Shown piece after piece: positions 27,292 through 36,424 of a DNA stretch of 64,000 nt. A model generated the notes under the pieces. It had not been told where the DNA came from and searched no databases. It saw only the letters and a list, made by a program, of their open reading frames with translations. The position numbers and the translations under genes were made by a program. Source of the DNA: CADCTQ01 sp963844325 (GTDB lineage: Bacteria; Bacteroidota; Bacteroidia; Cytophagales; 172606-1). The stretch lies in the NCBI GenBank assembly GCA_963844325.1, contig CAWJNV010000001.1, positions 186,001-250,000 of the forward strand, given 5' to 3'. How positions within the stretch are numbered: the first letter of the stretch is position 1; every line of letters begins with the position of its first letter.

Positions 27292-30200
27292 CTACAGCGT
27301 TACGTTCAGACCGAGTTGCACCGTGCGGGGTTGGGGCGGCGTACCCAGGTCGATGCCCTGCGCGTTGGGGCTGGCACTGGCGCTGGATTCGGGGTCGGCG
27401 CCGGTGTAGCGGGTCAGCAGCAGCAGGTTGGTGCCCGACACGTACACCCGCAGCGCCCCGAGTTTGAGCCGGTCGGTAAGGCCCTTGGGCAGCGAGTAAC
27501 CCAGGTTCAGGGACCGCAGACGCACGAACGAACCGTCTTCCAGCCACCGGCTGCCGCCGTCGCGGTAGTTGTTGATGTTGATGCCGTCGATGCGGGGTAC
27601 GTCGGTCACGTCGCCCGGCCCTTGCCACCGGTCCAGGTTGCGGGCGAAGATCACCCGGGCTTCGTCGCGGGCCCCGCCGGCCTCGCCGAAAAAGGCGTTG
27701 TGGTTGTACACCTTGTTGCCGTACTGGAAGGCCAGGAACACGTTCAGGTCGAAGCCGCCCCAGGTGAGGGTGTTGGTGAGGCCGCCGAAGTACTTGGGCC
27801 AGATGCTGCCGTAGATTTGCCGGTCGGCCACCGTGGTCTTGCCGTCGCCGTTCACGTCGTCGTACACGGCGTTGCCGGTTTCGGGGTCTACGTACAGTTG
27901 CTTGTACACCCAGAACGAGTACAGCGGCTGGCCTTCCTGCAACAGGATCAGGTCGCGGCTGCCGTACCGGAGCGGACTGGCGAGTTTTTCGATGTTGTTC
28001 ACGTTGCGGGCCACGTTCAGGTCGGTGGTCCAGGTGAAGCCGTTCCGGCGGATGTTTTCGGTGCGCAGGCCCAGTTCAAAGCCGCGGTTGCTGACCTCGG
28101 CGGCGTTGCTCCAGTACGAAGCAAAGCCGGTGGTGGGGCCGAGCGGAATTTGCAGCAGGCCGTCGGTGGTGTACTTGTCGTACGCGTTGGCTTCCAGGGC
28201 GATCCGGTTGTCGAACAGGCCCAGGTTGAGGCCCACGTTCACTTGCCGGGTGCGTTCCCACTTCAAGTCCGGGTTGCCCAGTTGCTGCGGACCGGTGCCG
28301 GGGCTGCCCTGGTACGAGAAGCCCGACCAGAGGCCCTGTGCGGCGAAGTTGCCGATGCCGTTCTGGTTGCCCGTGATGCCGTAGCTGGCCTTCAGCTTGA
28401 GGTCGCTCACCAGGTCCACGTCCTTCAGAAAGTTCTCCTCCTTGATCCGCCAGGCGGCGCCCACGGCCGGGAAGTAGCCCCACTGGTTGGCCGCCCCGAA
28501 CCGCGAGGAGCCGTCGGCCCGGATGCTGAAGTCCAGCAGGTACTTACCGCGGAAATTGTAATCCACCCGCGAAAAGAACGAGGCCAGGTTGCTTTTGCTC
28601 CAGCCCTGCGTGCTGCTCGTGGTGGCCGCCGACGAGATCACCCGGAAGTCGTTGTTGGGAAAGCCGCGGCCCTCGGCGTAGGTCCGCGTGAGTACGTCGC
28701 TTTGCAGCGTGTTGCCCACCAGCACGCCGAAGGTGTGGGCGTTGTTGAGGGTTTTGCGGTACGAGAGGGTTTGTTCGTTGAGCCAGGTGGAAAACTGGCT
28801 GACGCTGGAGGTGCCCAGTCCGCCCTGGCTGCCTTCGATCAGGAAGGTGTTCCAGTACTCGGATTCGTTGTAGTTGTTGTAGTCCAGGCCGAAGCTGGTG
28901 CGGAACTTCAGGTCGGGCAACAGTTCGGCTTCGGCAAACAGGTTGCCGATGTAGCGCAGGCTGGTCGAGTGTACGTCGTAGTGTTCAATGAGCGAAGACA
29001 CGTTGTCGAAGCCGGCCCGGCCCACGGGTTCGCCCCCTTCGCTGGTGGGCGAGGCGTTGGTGGGGGTGTGCAGGGCGGCTTGCAGCAGGCCGCCGCGGGG
29101 ACCGTCGCCGGCCCGGGCCTGGTTGCGGTAGGTGCGGGAAAAGGTGTTGCTCACGCCCACCTGGATGCGGTCGTTGACCTTCTGGTCGAGGTTTACTTTG
29201 AAACTGGCCCGGTTGAAGCCGATGGGCCGGATGATCGACTCCTGGGTGGTGTAGCTGCCGCCGACGTAAAACTTGGTGGTGGCCGTGCCGCCCGCCAGGG
29301 AAAGGTCGTAGTTGTGCACCCGGGCCCGGCGGAACACCTCGCCCAGCCGGTCGTAGGTGGGTTGTTCTTCGGGCAGGCCGCGGCCCCCTTCCGAGGCGGG
29401 GCGGTACGGCCGGTTTTCGTACGTCCGCTTCAGGGCCGGGTTGTCGACGCCGGTGTTTACCCACCACTCGTTCACCAGTTCGGCGTGCTCCGGCCCGGTC
29501 GCCAGGTCCCACAGTTTGATGGCTTCCGAAAAGCCGTGCGACGTGTTGAAGCTCACCTGGGGTTTCTGGTTGTATTCGCCCCGCCTGGTGGTGATGATGA
29601 CTACGCCGTTGGCGCCCCGCGAACCGTACAGGGCCGTGGCCTCGGCGTCTTTGAGCACCTCAATGCTCTCAATGTCGGCGGGGTTGAGGTCGGCCAGCGG
29701 CGAAGTGGATTTGCCGCCGGTATTGACCGTTTGCAGACTGTTGCCGTTGATGAACACGCCATCCACCACGTACAGCGGGTCGTTGCTGGCGTTGATCGAG
29801 GTGGCCCCCCGCACCCGGATGTTGGAGGTTTCGCCGGGCACGCCGGTGGGCGACGAGATTTGCACGCCGGCCACTTTGCCCTGCAACTGCGCGTCCACGC
29901 TGCCTACGGCAATGCCGCGGGTTTCGGCCGGGTTTACCTTGGTCACCGACCCGATCAGGTTCTTCTTTTCCTGGGTGCCGTACCCGACCACAATGACCTC
30001 GTCGAGCTGACGGGTGTCTACGGGCAACTGCACGACCACCTCTTTTTTGCCGTCCAGCGGGACTTCCTGCGCCAGGTAGCCGATGCTCGAAAACACCAGC
30101 ACGGCGTTTTGAGGAACCGCCAGGGAGAAGTTGCCTTCCCCGTCCGTGATGGTCCCCTTGGTGGTTCCTTTCGCCAGTACGGTTACCCCGGGAATGACTT

Positions 30201-30336
30201 CCCGGCCCGTATCGCCAGTGGTGACTTTCCCGGTCACCGTAATCTCGCCGGGCTGCGCAAAGGCCCCCTGCACCAGTCCCAGGAAAAGGACCAGCCGGAC
30301 CGGCAGCCGTAACATTCTGTGTAAAGCGGTTTGCAT
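27292..30336 (-). CDS. SusC/RagA-family TonB-dependent outer-membrane transporter
   Basis: Starting at ATG 30334-30336 (MQTALHRMLRLPVRLVLFLG) the protein has 1014 residues; an in-frame ATG at 30360 is also possible. It has a signal peptide ending GAFAQ, a carboxypeptidase-like domain (VTGKVTTGDTGREVIPGVTV), the SusC signature QLDEVIVVGYGTQEKKNLIGSV, a plug (RVRGATSINASNDPLYVVDG, EVLKDAEATALYGSRGANG) and a 22-strand barrel ending in an aromatic-poor VQLGLNVTL. It imports a ligand presented by the SusD partner, using TonB energy. The following genes suggest a sulfur-containing ligand. It is the first large gene of the 30-18.6 kb operon. Confidence 0.95.
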   Translation of the reverse strand: MQTALHRMLRLPVRLVLFLGLVQGAFAQPGEITVTGKVTTGDTGREVIPGVTVLAKGTTKGTITDGEGNFSLAVPQNAVLVFSSIGYLAQEVPLDGKKEVVVQLPVDTRQLDEVIVVGYGTQEKKNLIGSVTKVNPAETRGIAVGSVDAQLQGKVAGVQISSPTGVPGETSNIRVRGATSINASNDPLYVVDGVFINGNSLQTVNTGGKSTSPLADLNPADIESIEVLKDAEATALYGSRGANGVVIITTRRGEYNQKPQVSFNTSHGFSEAIKLWDLATGPEHAELVNEWWVNTGVDNPALKRTYENRPYRPASEGGRGLPEEQPTYDRLGEVFRRARVHNYDLSLAGGTATTKFYVGGSYTTQESIIRPIGFNRASFKVNLDQKVNDRIQVGVSNTFSRTYRNQARAGDGPRGGLLQAALHTPTNASPTSEGGEPVGRAGFDNVSSLIEHYDVHSTSLRYIGNLFAEAELLPDLKFRTSFGLDYNNYNESEYWNTFLIEGSQGGLGTSSVSQFSTWLNEQTLSYRKTLNNAHTFGVLVGNTLQSDVLTRTYAEGRGFPNNDFRVISSAATTSSTQGWSKSNLASFFSRVDYNFRGKYLLDFSIRADGSSRFGAANQWGYFPAVGAAWRIKEENFLKDVDLVSDLKLKASYGITGNQNGIGNFAAQGLWSGFSYQGSPGTGPQQLGNPDLKWERTRQVNVGLNLGLFDNRIALEANAYDKYTTDGLLQIPLGPTTGFASYWSNAAEVSNRGFELGLRTENIRRNGFTWTTDLNVARNVNNIEKLASPLRYGSRDLILLQEGQPLYSFWVYKQLYVDPETGNAVYDDVNGDGKTTVADRQIYGSIWPKYFGGLTNTLTWGGFDLNVFLAFQYGNKVYNHNAFFGEAGGARDEARVIFARNLDRWQGPGDVTDVPRIDGININNYRDGGSRWLEDGSFVRLRSLNLGYSLPKGLTDRLKLGALRVYVSGTNLLLLTRYTGADPESSASASPNAQGIDLGTPPQPRTVQLGLNVTL

Positions 30337-30371
30337 GCGTGTTGGATGAATGGCGTACATGGCAATCAAAT

Positions 30372-30391
30372 CTCTACTAAAATAGTAGAGT
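30372..30391. promoter_or_regulatory. Palindrome CTCTACTA-AAA-TAGTAGAG upstream of susC
   Basis: Eight-base perfect arms around AAA lie 36 bp before the chosen susC start, or 12 bp before the alternative one. A related TTGTCTAC...GTAGACAA palindrome lies at about 30818-30840. Position suggests an operator or a hairpin in the leader. Confidence 0.45.
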
Positions 30392-30431
30392 ATAATGGCA
30401 AATTTTTTTACCCGCTGCTGCCGGGGGTCGA

Positions 30432-30572
30432 TCAGTTGAGGTGGACGTACCACTTGGCAAGGCTGCCGCCTTCCACCAACCGGCAGACCTGGTGGCGGTT
30501 TTCCGCGTGCCGGTCAAACCGGAAGTCGATGGAGGTGTGGACGATCAGGTAGGCAAAATAACATCGGTTCAT
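30432..30572 (-). CDS. Candidate small protein upstream of susC
   Basis: An ATG at 30570-30572 opens a 46-residue frame beginning MNRCYFAYLIVHTSIDFRFD and ending GGSLAKWYVHLN, with the stop at 30432-30434. About 85% of its codons end in G or C, as in the strong genes of this window, while the surrounding gap is AT-rich. It lies 95 bp before susC on the same strand. The protein is basic with several His and Arg residues and matches nothing I know. It could be a small conserved protein, a leader peptide, or the end of a lost gene. Confidence 0.4.
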   Translation of the reverse strand: MNRCYFAYLIVHTSIDFRFDRHAENRHQVCRLVEGGSLAKWYVHLN

Positions 30573-30817
30573 GGCGGGCGGAAGGAATGGCGGTGAAGTG
30601 GATAATCAAAGCATGGGGCAATTATTCTTGCGCGGGCAAGCACCAAATTGACAAAGCGATGCACTAAGATTTTACCCCGTAAAATCCCGTTCGCGTATTC
30701 TGTATATTCTTTGAAGCGTTGCTCGGCTTGGGTGCGTATCTACCCGTGGTCATCCGGTAGGAAAATAGCGGTACGTCAGGTCTCCCGCTCGCTGGAAGTA
30801 ACGTCCCTATTACTTTT

Positions 30818-30850
30818 GTCTACTATTCCTGTAGACAAATATTAGTATTA
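30818..30850 (-). promoter_or_regulatory. Candidate susC-operon promoter/operator
   Basis: The minus strand reads ATATTTGTCTAC and then a palindrome TTGTCTAC-seven bases-GTAGACAA. The first string equals the likely -7 region of the TonB receptor gene at 32749-35301. If it is the start point, the susC transcript has a leader of roughly 480 bases containing the candidate small protein. Confidence 0.35.
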
Positions 30851-31012
30851 CCCGTTTTATATGCAAGGTTCCCGCGAATTTTTTTACAAATACTTGAAAA
30901 AGAAGCAGGGAGCGTAGGGGCGTGGGGTAATGTAAGACCCTGGCAGATGGAGATTTACCGCAGAAACACAGAGGACGCGGGGATGCGGGCAGGGGGTAGA
31001 GTTTGGGTCAGG

Positions 31013-31275
31013 GCAGGGTTTTTAGGGATAAGGTTTTTGGGGATAGGGTTGAAACCCTATCCTATGGATATTGAACCGGAAACGCTTTGGGTCGGACCGG
31101 ATTTGCAGGATAGGGTTGAAACCCTATCCTGCTGACGATAGCGTTCAAGATGCCGGATTTGACCGGAAAAACAGGCGCAGCACTCTCCATAGGATAGGGT
31201 TTCAACCCTATCCCAAAAACCCTATTCCAAAAACCCTATCTCTAAAAACCCTATCCCTAAAAACCCTATTCTTAC
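31013..31275. repeat. Inverted array with GGATAGGGTT(G/T)(A/C)AACCCTATCC palindromes (copy C1)
   Basis: Three 22-bp palindromes with GGATAGGGTT and AACCCTATCC arms lie at 31041, 31108 and 31192. On the right, five direct units of about 13-15 bases (AAAACCCTAT plus spacer) run to 31271, and inverted counterparts (GGTTTTTAGGGATA) lie on the left. Related elements are at 44238-44351 and 63016-63124. It separates the permease gene from the susC region. Confidence 0.75.
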
Positions 31276-31278
31276 TTT

Positions 31279-32607
31279 TCAACCCTTCACCCGCTGCCCC
31301 TTGCCCGTCAGGCGCGAATTGAGGAAGTAGACCACGCCGCCCGAGGCAATGAGGGCCAGCCCGATGGCCGACTCCAGGGGCCGCTCCAGCAGCACGTACC
31401 CCATGATCCAGGTGTTGGCCAGCAGGAACACCGCCGGCGTAACGGGGTAGCCCCACGTCTTGTACGGCCGGGACAGGTCGGGGCGGCGCCACCGCAGCAC
31501 GTATACCCCGGCCACCGTAAGCGTGGTGAGCAGCATCAGCGTGAACGACGCGTACACGATCACCTGCTCGAACGACGACGTGTAGATGAACAGCAGCGTG
31601 ATCACCGTCTGGAAAAGGATCGCGTTGACCGGCGTGTGCACCCGGCTCCGCCGCGACAAGGCCCGCAGCACGGGGTAATCTTCGCCCATTACCTGGGTAA
31701 TGCGGGCCCCCACGAAGATCATGGCGCTGATCGTGGACAGCATGAGCACGGCAATCAGCAGCGACAGGGCGCCGGCCGCCGCGGGGCCGAACAGCTTGCT
31801 GCCCGCCAGGAACCCGATCTCCACCTTGCCGGCCAGTTCGGGAATGGGCACGGTGTAAAGGAACACGTAGTTGAGCCCGGCGTACAATCCCAGCACCACC
31901 CACGTACTCAGCAGCAGGGCCCGCGGCAGGTTCCGCCGGGGGTCACGCAATTCGCCCACGATGTAAATGGAAGCGTTCCAGCCCGTGTAGGCGTACGACA
32001 CGTACACCAGCGACACTGCAAACGGCGCACTTGCCAGCACGCCCCACTCGGCCGCGGTGGGCCACCCGGTGATGGGCTGCGGCGTGGGGGTAAACAGGCC
32101 CGCCCCGATGAACAGCAGGATCACGCCCAGCTTTACGAAGGTGAAGAAGTTGTGGAACACGCTGCCCCACCGGATGCTCACGCAGTGGAGGACGGCAAAC
32201 CCCACCACCACCGCCGCCGCCAGGTGGTCTACCGGCACGCCGGGCAACACTACGGCCGTGTACTTGCCCAGCGCAATGGCGGCAATGGCCGTGGGCGCCA
32301 CGAAGCCGGCCGTGGCCGACACCCAACCCGACAGGAAGCCCACCGACGGGTGGTAGATCGTCGCCAGCAGGTGGTACTCGCCGCCCGACCGGGGCAGGGC
32401 CGTACCCAGTTCGCCGTACGAAAGGGCGCCGCACAGGGCAATGAGGCCGCCTACCACCCACAGCATGAGCAGGGCAAACACCGACTGAATGCCCAGCACC
32501 TGGTAGCCCAGGCTGGTAAATACACCCGTGCCCACCATGTTGGCAATGGCAATGGCCGAAGCCGTAAGCAAACCAACGGTAGCCGGGCGGGTCGAAACGG
32601 TAGGCAA
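31279..32607 (-). CDS. APC-family amino acid permease
   Basis: The 442-residue protein has twelve membrane helices and the APC-family signature at its start, ASAIAIANMVGTGVFTSLGY, where the unwound helix 1 binds the amino group. Other hallmarks are GGLIALCGALSYGELGTALPRSGGEYHLL and a final GYPVTPAVFLLANTWIM. It would import or exchange amino acids at the inner membrane. No ATG precedes the first helix in frame; the best start is a TTG at 32605-32607, since the first internal ATG would delete part of helix 1. It lies 140 bp after the TonB receptor gene with an inverted repeat between, so co-transcription is possible. Confidence 0.88.
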   Translation of the reverse strand: MPTVSTRPATVGLLTASAIAIANMVGTGVFTSLGYQVLGIQSVFALLMLWVVGGLIALCGALSYGELGTALPRSGGEYHLLATIYHPSVGFLSGWVSATAGFVAPTAIAAIALGKYTAVVLPGVPVDHLAAAVVVGFAVLHCVSIRWGSVFHNFFTFVKLGVILLFIGAGLFTPTPQPITGWPTAAEWGVLASAPFAVSLVYVSYAYTGWNASIYIVGELRDPRRNLPRALLLSTWVVLGLYAGLNYVFLYTVPIPELAGKVEIGFLAGSKLFGPAAAGALSLLIAVLMLSTISAMIFVGARITQVMGEDYPVLRALSRRSRVHTPVNAILFQTVITLLFIYTSSFEQVIVYASFTLMLLTTLTVAGVYVLRWRRPDLSRPYKTWGYPVTPAVFLLANTWIMGYVLLERPLESAIGLALIASGGVVYFLNSRLTGKGQRVKG

Positions 32608-32624
32608 GGGGGGTGAGTTAAAGA

Positions 32625-32752
32625 AGTGAGAAGTCAGGAGCGAGAAGCGAGAAGAGGCCGAACCCTGATCCGACTCTCATTCGATGATCCAAAGATACAC
32701 AATCAAACGCGCACCCCTTCTCACTCCTCGCTTCTCACTCCTCGCTTCTCAT
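32625..32752. repeat. Inverted tandem repeat element, GAAGTGA/GAAGCGAG family (copy E2)
   Basis: The left arm reads GAAGTGAGAAGTCAGGAGCG then AGAAGCGAGAAG. The right arm (from about 32716) reads CCTTCTCACTCCTCGCTTC twice in part. About 60 AT-rich bases lie between. It sits just after the TonB receptor stop and before the permease start. Confidence 0.75.
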
Positions 32753-35301
32753 TTCAGCTCATACCGCAGCGTTACCCCGTACGTGCGGGGGTCGCCGAGG
32801 ACGCCGGCGAAGTGACCGGCGTTGCCCGCGGCCGGCAGCAGTTGTTCGAAGTAGTCGCGGTCGAGCAGGTTGCGGCCCCACACGAAGAGCGACAAGCCCT
32901 GCGTGGCCCGGAAGCCGGCCCGGCCGTTGACCAGGGCGTAGCCGCCGATGTTGAGGTACCGGGAGGGCGAGGGGCTCGACGAGAACGAAGAACGGGAATA
33001 GGTGTCGAGGGCGAGGAAGAACTTGCCGTTTTGCCCGAACAGGTTGCCCGGGTTGGAAACCAACTCGCCGCCGAGGGAGCCGGCCCACTTGGAAATGCCC
33101 GGCAGGTCGCTGCCCGAAATGTCCTTGAAAGCGGCTTCCCCGCCCGTTTCTTCCAGCGGCACCGGCGCGTTGGTGAACGATACGTACTTGCCGTCGGTGT
33201 AGGCCACCGCACCGTTGATCGAAAGGTGCTGCCCCAGCCGGATGTTGCCGTCCAGTTCGACGCCGAACACGCGTACCCGTTCGGCGTTGGCGAGGTAGCC
33301 GCGGTTGACGCCCACCTCGGCCGTCTGCACCTGCGTCTGGTAATCGCGGATGTCGGTGTTGTGGAACACCACGTTCAGCGTGGATTGCGCATTCGGGGTG
33401 GTCTTTACGCCCACTTCCACGTGGTTCACGTACTCGGGCTTGACGCGGGCCAGTTCGGTCATCACTTCGCCGTTGGCCGTGGGCAGGCCGCCCAGGTTCA
33501 CGCCCACCGGCTTGTAGCTGGTCGAATAGGTGGCAAACGAGTTGATGTTCGGGGCGGGTTTGTAGGTGAGGGTAAGCTGACCCGACAGGTTGGACTCGTC
33601 CACGTCGGCCGTGAAGGCCTGGTCGGTGTACACGGCCCGCTTGAGGGCCAGCAGCGCCGGGTCGGCCGTTTCGAGGCCGCCGTAGATCTGGCGGTTAAAG
33701 TCTACTTCCTTCTGGTCGTAGTTGTAGCGCAGGCCGGGCAGCAAATGGATATTCTTGGTAATGGCCCAGTCGAGCTGGCCGAACGCGGCCGCCCCGAAGG
33801 TCTGGAGCCGCGAGGTCGTTTGGATGCCGTAACCGTCGAACAGACCGGGCGTCTGCCACAGCGGGCTGGTCGAGCTTTGCGAGAAGCGCCACTGCGCCGC
33901 CCCCGATTCTTCGATGTGGTAGGGGTCGGTCTTCAGGTCCTGGCCGATGGCAAACACGCCGATCACGCCGCCCAGCCGCGACGACAGGTCGCCGGCATAG
34001 CGCACTTCCTGGGTCCACTGCTGGTGTTTGGAGGTGGCCTGCGAGAGGGAGAGCACCGGCAGGGCCGTAAAGTCCCGGTCGTTGGAGGGGTCCCAGTTCC
34101 AGTAGCGCCAGGCGGTGGTCGAGGTCAGCGTGCCGGGGCCGAGTTCGGCGTCCACGTTGAGCGACACGCCGCCCAGTTCGTTGCCCGACCGCCAGGAGGT
34201 ATTGTGGTCCACGACCCGGTCGAAGGGGTTGCGGCTCGGCAGGTCGTAGTTGAGGTCGGCGATGATCTGCTCGAACTGGCGGTAGCCGGGGCGCAGCGTG
34301 GGCGCCACGCCGGCCACCACCTGGGCGTAGCCGTCGGGGTTCTGGTCGGTCGCGTCGCCGATCAGCAGGATTTTGACTTTATCGGAAGGCGTAAAGAGCA
34401 ACTGGCCGCGGACGCCCAGGTTGTTGAGGTCGTTGATGGACTTGCCCGTAGCCACGTTGTCGAGCAGGCCGTCGCGCTGGGTGCCCGAGAAGGAGATCCG
34501 GCCGGCGAACTTCTTGCCCAGCGGGCCGGTGATCGAACTCTTCGCCTGGATGAAGCCGTAGTTGCCGTAGCTCACCTCGAAGTTGGCGCCGGGCGTAAAG
34601 CTGGGCCGGCGGGTGGTGACGTTGAAGGCGCCGGCGGTGGTGTTTTTGCCGAAAAGCGTGCCCTGCGGACCGCGCAGCACTTCAATCTGCTCGATGTCGA
34701 TGAAGTCGAGGGTGGTGGCGGCGGGGCGGGCAAAGTACACGCCATCCACGTAGAAGCCTACGCCCGGGTCAATGCCGTCGTTGGTGAGGCCGAACGTGGA
34801 GCCCAGCCCGCGGATGTTGAGCGTGGTGTTGCGGGGGTTCGACGAGTACAGTTGCACGGTGGGCACCAGTTCCTTGATGCGGTTGACGTTGAAGGCTCCT
34901 GACTCTTCCACGGCCGCGCCGCTCACCACCGAGATGGGAATGGGCACTTCCTGGGCCGTCTCCGCCCGCCGCCGGGCCGTTACCACCACCTCGTTGAGCA
35001 CGTTGTCATCCACCAGCTTCACTTCTAAAGGAGCGGCCGGCAACTGCGTCACCTGGACTTCCTGGGCTTTGAAACCCACCGAACTGATGCGCAGGGTGAA
35101 CGGCGGCGCCTGGCGGACCGCAAGGCTGAACCGGCCGGTGGATTCGGTAACGGCAAAAAGATTGGTGCCTTTGACGATTACGTTGGCGCCCACCACGGGT
35201 GCCCCGCCGCCATCCTGCACCACGCCTACCAGGCCTTGCTGGGCAAACGCGGCGTTCGTCCAGAGCAGGGCTAACATCAGGAATTGTATTGTCTTCTTCA
35301 T
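32749..35301 (-). CDS. TonB-dependent receptor with carboxypeptidase-like N-domain
   Basis: The 850-residue protein has a signal peptide (MKKTIQFLMLALLWTNAAFAQ) and a carboxypeptidase-regulatory-like domain (LVGVVQDGGGAPVVGANVIV). The plug has LNEVVVTARRRAETAQEVPI, NIRGLGSTFG and EVLRGPQGTLFGKNTTAGA; the barrel has a final GVTLRYELK. The plug motifs are of the siderophore/catecholate (iron complex) receptor type rather than the SusC type, and no SusD partner is adjacent. It imports a scarce substrate through the outer membrane. The permease gene downstream could take the product into the cell, which hints at a peptide or amino-acid-linked ligand; that is inference. Confidence 0.92.
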   Translation of the reverse strand: MKKTIQFLMLALLWTNAAFAQQGLVGVVQDGGGAPVVGANVIVKGTNLFAVTESTGRFSLAVRQAPPFTLRISSVGFKAQEVQVTQLPAAPLEVKLVDDNVLNEVVVTARRRAETAQEVPIPISVVSGAAVEESGAFNVNRIKELVPTVQLYSSNPRNTTLNIRGLGSTFGLTNDGIDPGVGFYVDGVYFARPAATTLDFIDIEQIEVLRGPQGTLFGKNTTAGAFNVTTRRPSFTPGANFEVSYGNYGFIQAKSSITGPLGKKFAGRISFSGTQRDGLLDNVATGKSINDLNNLGVRGQLLFTPSDKVKILLIGDATDQNPDGYAQVVAGVAPTLRPGYRQFEQIIADLNYDLPSRNPFDRVVDHNTSWRSGNELGGVSLNVDAELGPGTLTSTTAWRYWNWDPSNDRDFTALPVLSLSQATSKHQQWTQEVRYAGDLSSRLGGVIGVFAIGQDLKTDPYHIEESGAAQWRFSQSSTSPLWQTPGLFDGYGIQTTSRLQTFGAAAFGQLDWAITKNIHLLPGLRYNYDQKEVDFNRQIYGGLETADPALLALKRAVYTDQAFTADVDESNLSGQLTLTYKPAPNINSFATYSTSYKPVGVNLGGLPTANGEVMTELARVKPEYVNHVEVGVKTTPNAQSTLNVVFHNTDIRDYQTQVQTAEVGVNRGYLANAERVRVFGVELDGNIRLGQHLSINGAVAYTDGKYVSFTNAPVPLEETGGEAAFKDISGSDLPGISKWAGSLGGELVSNPGNLFGQNGKFFLALDTYSRSSFSSSPSPSRYLNIGGYALVNGRAGFRATQGLSLFVWGRNLLDRDYFEQLLPAAGNAGHFAGVLGDPRTYGVTLRYELK

Positions 35302-35415
35302 ATTAGGTTGATTGTCAGTAAGTTTCTCGGGTAAGGGGCTGGGCAGCAGGGGCTGACGAGGTTTGTATCTTGCGCATTCTCTCCTTCACTACTGTTTTCC
35401 CATAGATTTGATAGA

Positions 35416-35444
35416 CAAATATAACACCTGTTCTTACATTCAAA
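35416..35444 (-). promoter_or_regulatory. Bacteroidota-type promoter of the TonB receptor gene
   Basis: On the minus strand TTTG (35441-35444) is followed after 17 bases by TATATTTG (35416-35423), matching TTTG-N17-23-TAnnTTTG. It lies 115 bp upstream of the start codon. Confidence 0.6.
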
Positions 35445-35469
35445 AATTTTTTTGCAAAAAACATTGGTG

Positions 35470-36325
35470 ACCATACGGGGAGCGGAGGGAGAGCGGAACC
35501 GCAGAGGGCGCGGAGGACACGCAGAAAAAAAGGAGGGGAAGTGCCACGCATCGTTTCACGCAAGTGAAAGTGAGGAGTATAGACGAGATATTTCTCTTGG
35601 TGGAGCGGAAGTACCGCCTCGCGGGGAAAGGGTCGCCTCGCGGGAAGGGGTCGCATCGCGGGGAAAGGGTCGCATCGCGGGGGAAGGCGTCGCATCGCAG
35701 GGAACGGGTCGCATCGCAGGGAACGGGTCGCATCGCGGGAAAGGGTCGCATCGCGGGAAAGGGTCGCATCACGGGAAAGCGTCGCATCGCGGGAAAGCGT
35801 CGCATCGCGGCTCCCCTCCTCGGAGGGGTTAGGGGGTGGGTTTACTTACATGAGACGATTTATCGAGGGATCACCGCATTAGACATATTTCCGTGATGAA
35901 AATCCTTCTGAAGAAAGACTTGCGTGAAGAGAAAGTATTGCGGTGGTGCGGTTATTCCGGTGTGACCCGTAGCATGGAGGTAAACCCACCCCCTAACCCC
36001 TCCGAGGAGGGGAGCCGCGACGCGACCCGTTCCCGCGACGCGGCCCTGTCCCCGCGACGCGACCCTGTCCCCGCGACGCGACCCTGTCCCCGCGACGCGA
36101 CCCTGTCCCCGCGACGCGACCCTGTCCGGCGACGCGGCCCTGTCCCCGCGACGCGACCCTGTCCGGCGACGCGACCCTGCCCCCCAGCCGGTACTTGCGC
36201 TTCGCAAGGAGAAATACCTTGTCTCTACTCCTCCTTTCACTTGCGCGAAACGATGCGTGGCACTTCCCCTATTTTTTTTTCTCCGTGCCCTCCGCGCCCT
36301 TTGCGGTACCGCTCTCCCTCCGCCC
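35470..36325. repeat. Mosaic palindromic element of about 850 bp (copy D2)
   Basis: Five modules occur in order and then again reversed. They are GGAGGGAGAGCGGAACCGC with GAGGGCGCGGAGG; AAGTGCCACGCATCGTTTC with ACGCAAGTGAAA; GAGATATTTCTC; about eleven units of GGTCGCATCGCGGGAAA; and CTCCCCTCCTCGGAGGGG with GGGGGTGGGTTTAC. The reversed series starts at about 35978 and ends near 36325. About 110 bases lie in the centre. The region 35302-36424 has no convincing gene; the long frames through the tandem units encode simple repeats of Arg, Gly, Ser and Thr. Confidence 0.85.
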
Positions 36326-36424
36326 CGCGCACATCACCCTCCCCTGCCCTGTTTTCACAAAACCCCCGGCAAAACTTCCTAATCTTGCCGGGGTCCGTTA
36401 CCTTAAACCCAAAGACCTTACCCG

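Noticed and set aside
27061..30312. A 1083-codon plus-strand frame opposite susC
   Set aside because: It is antisense to an unmistakable SusC gene and starts inside a repeat element.
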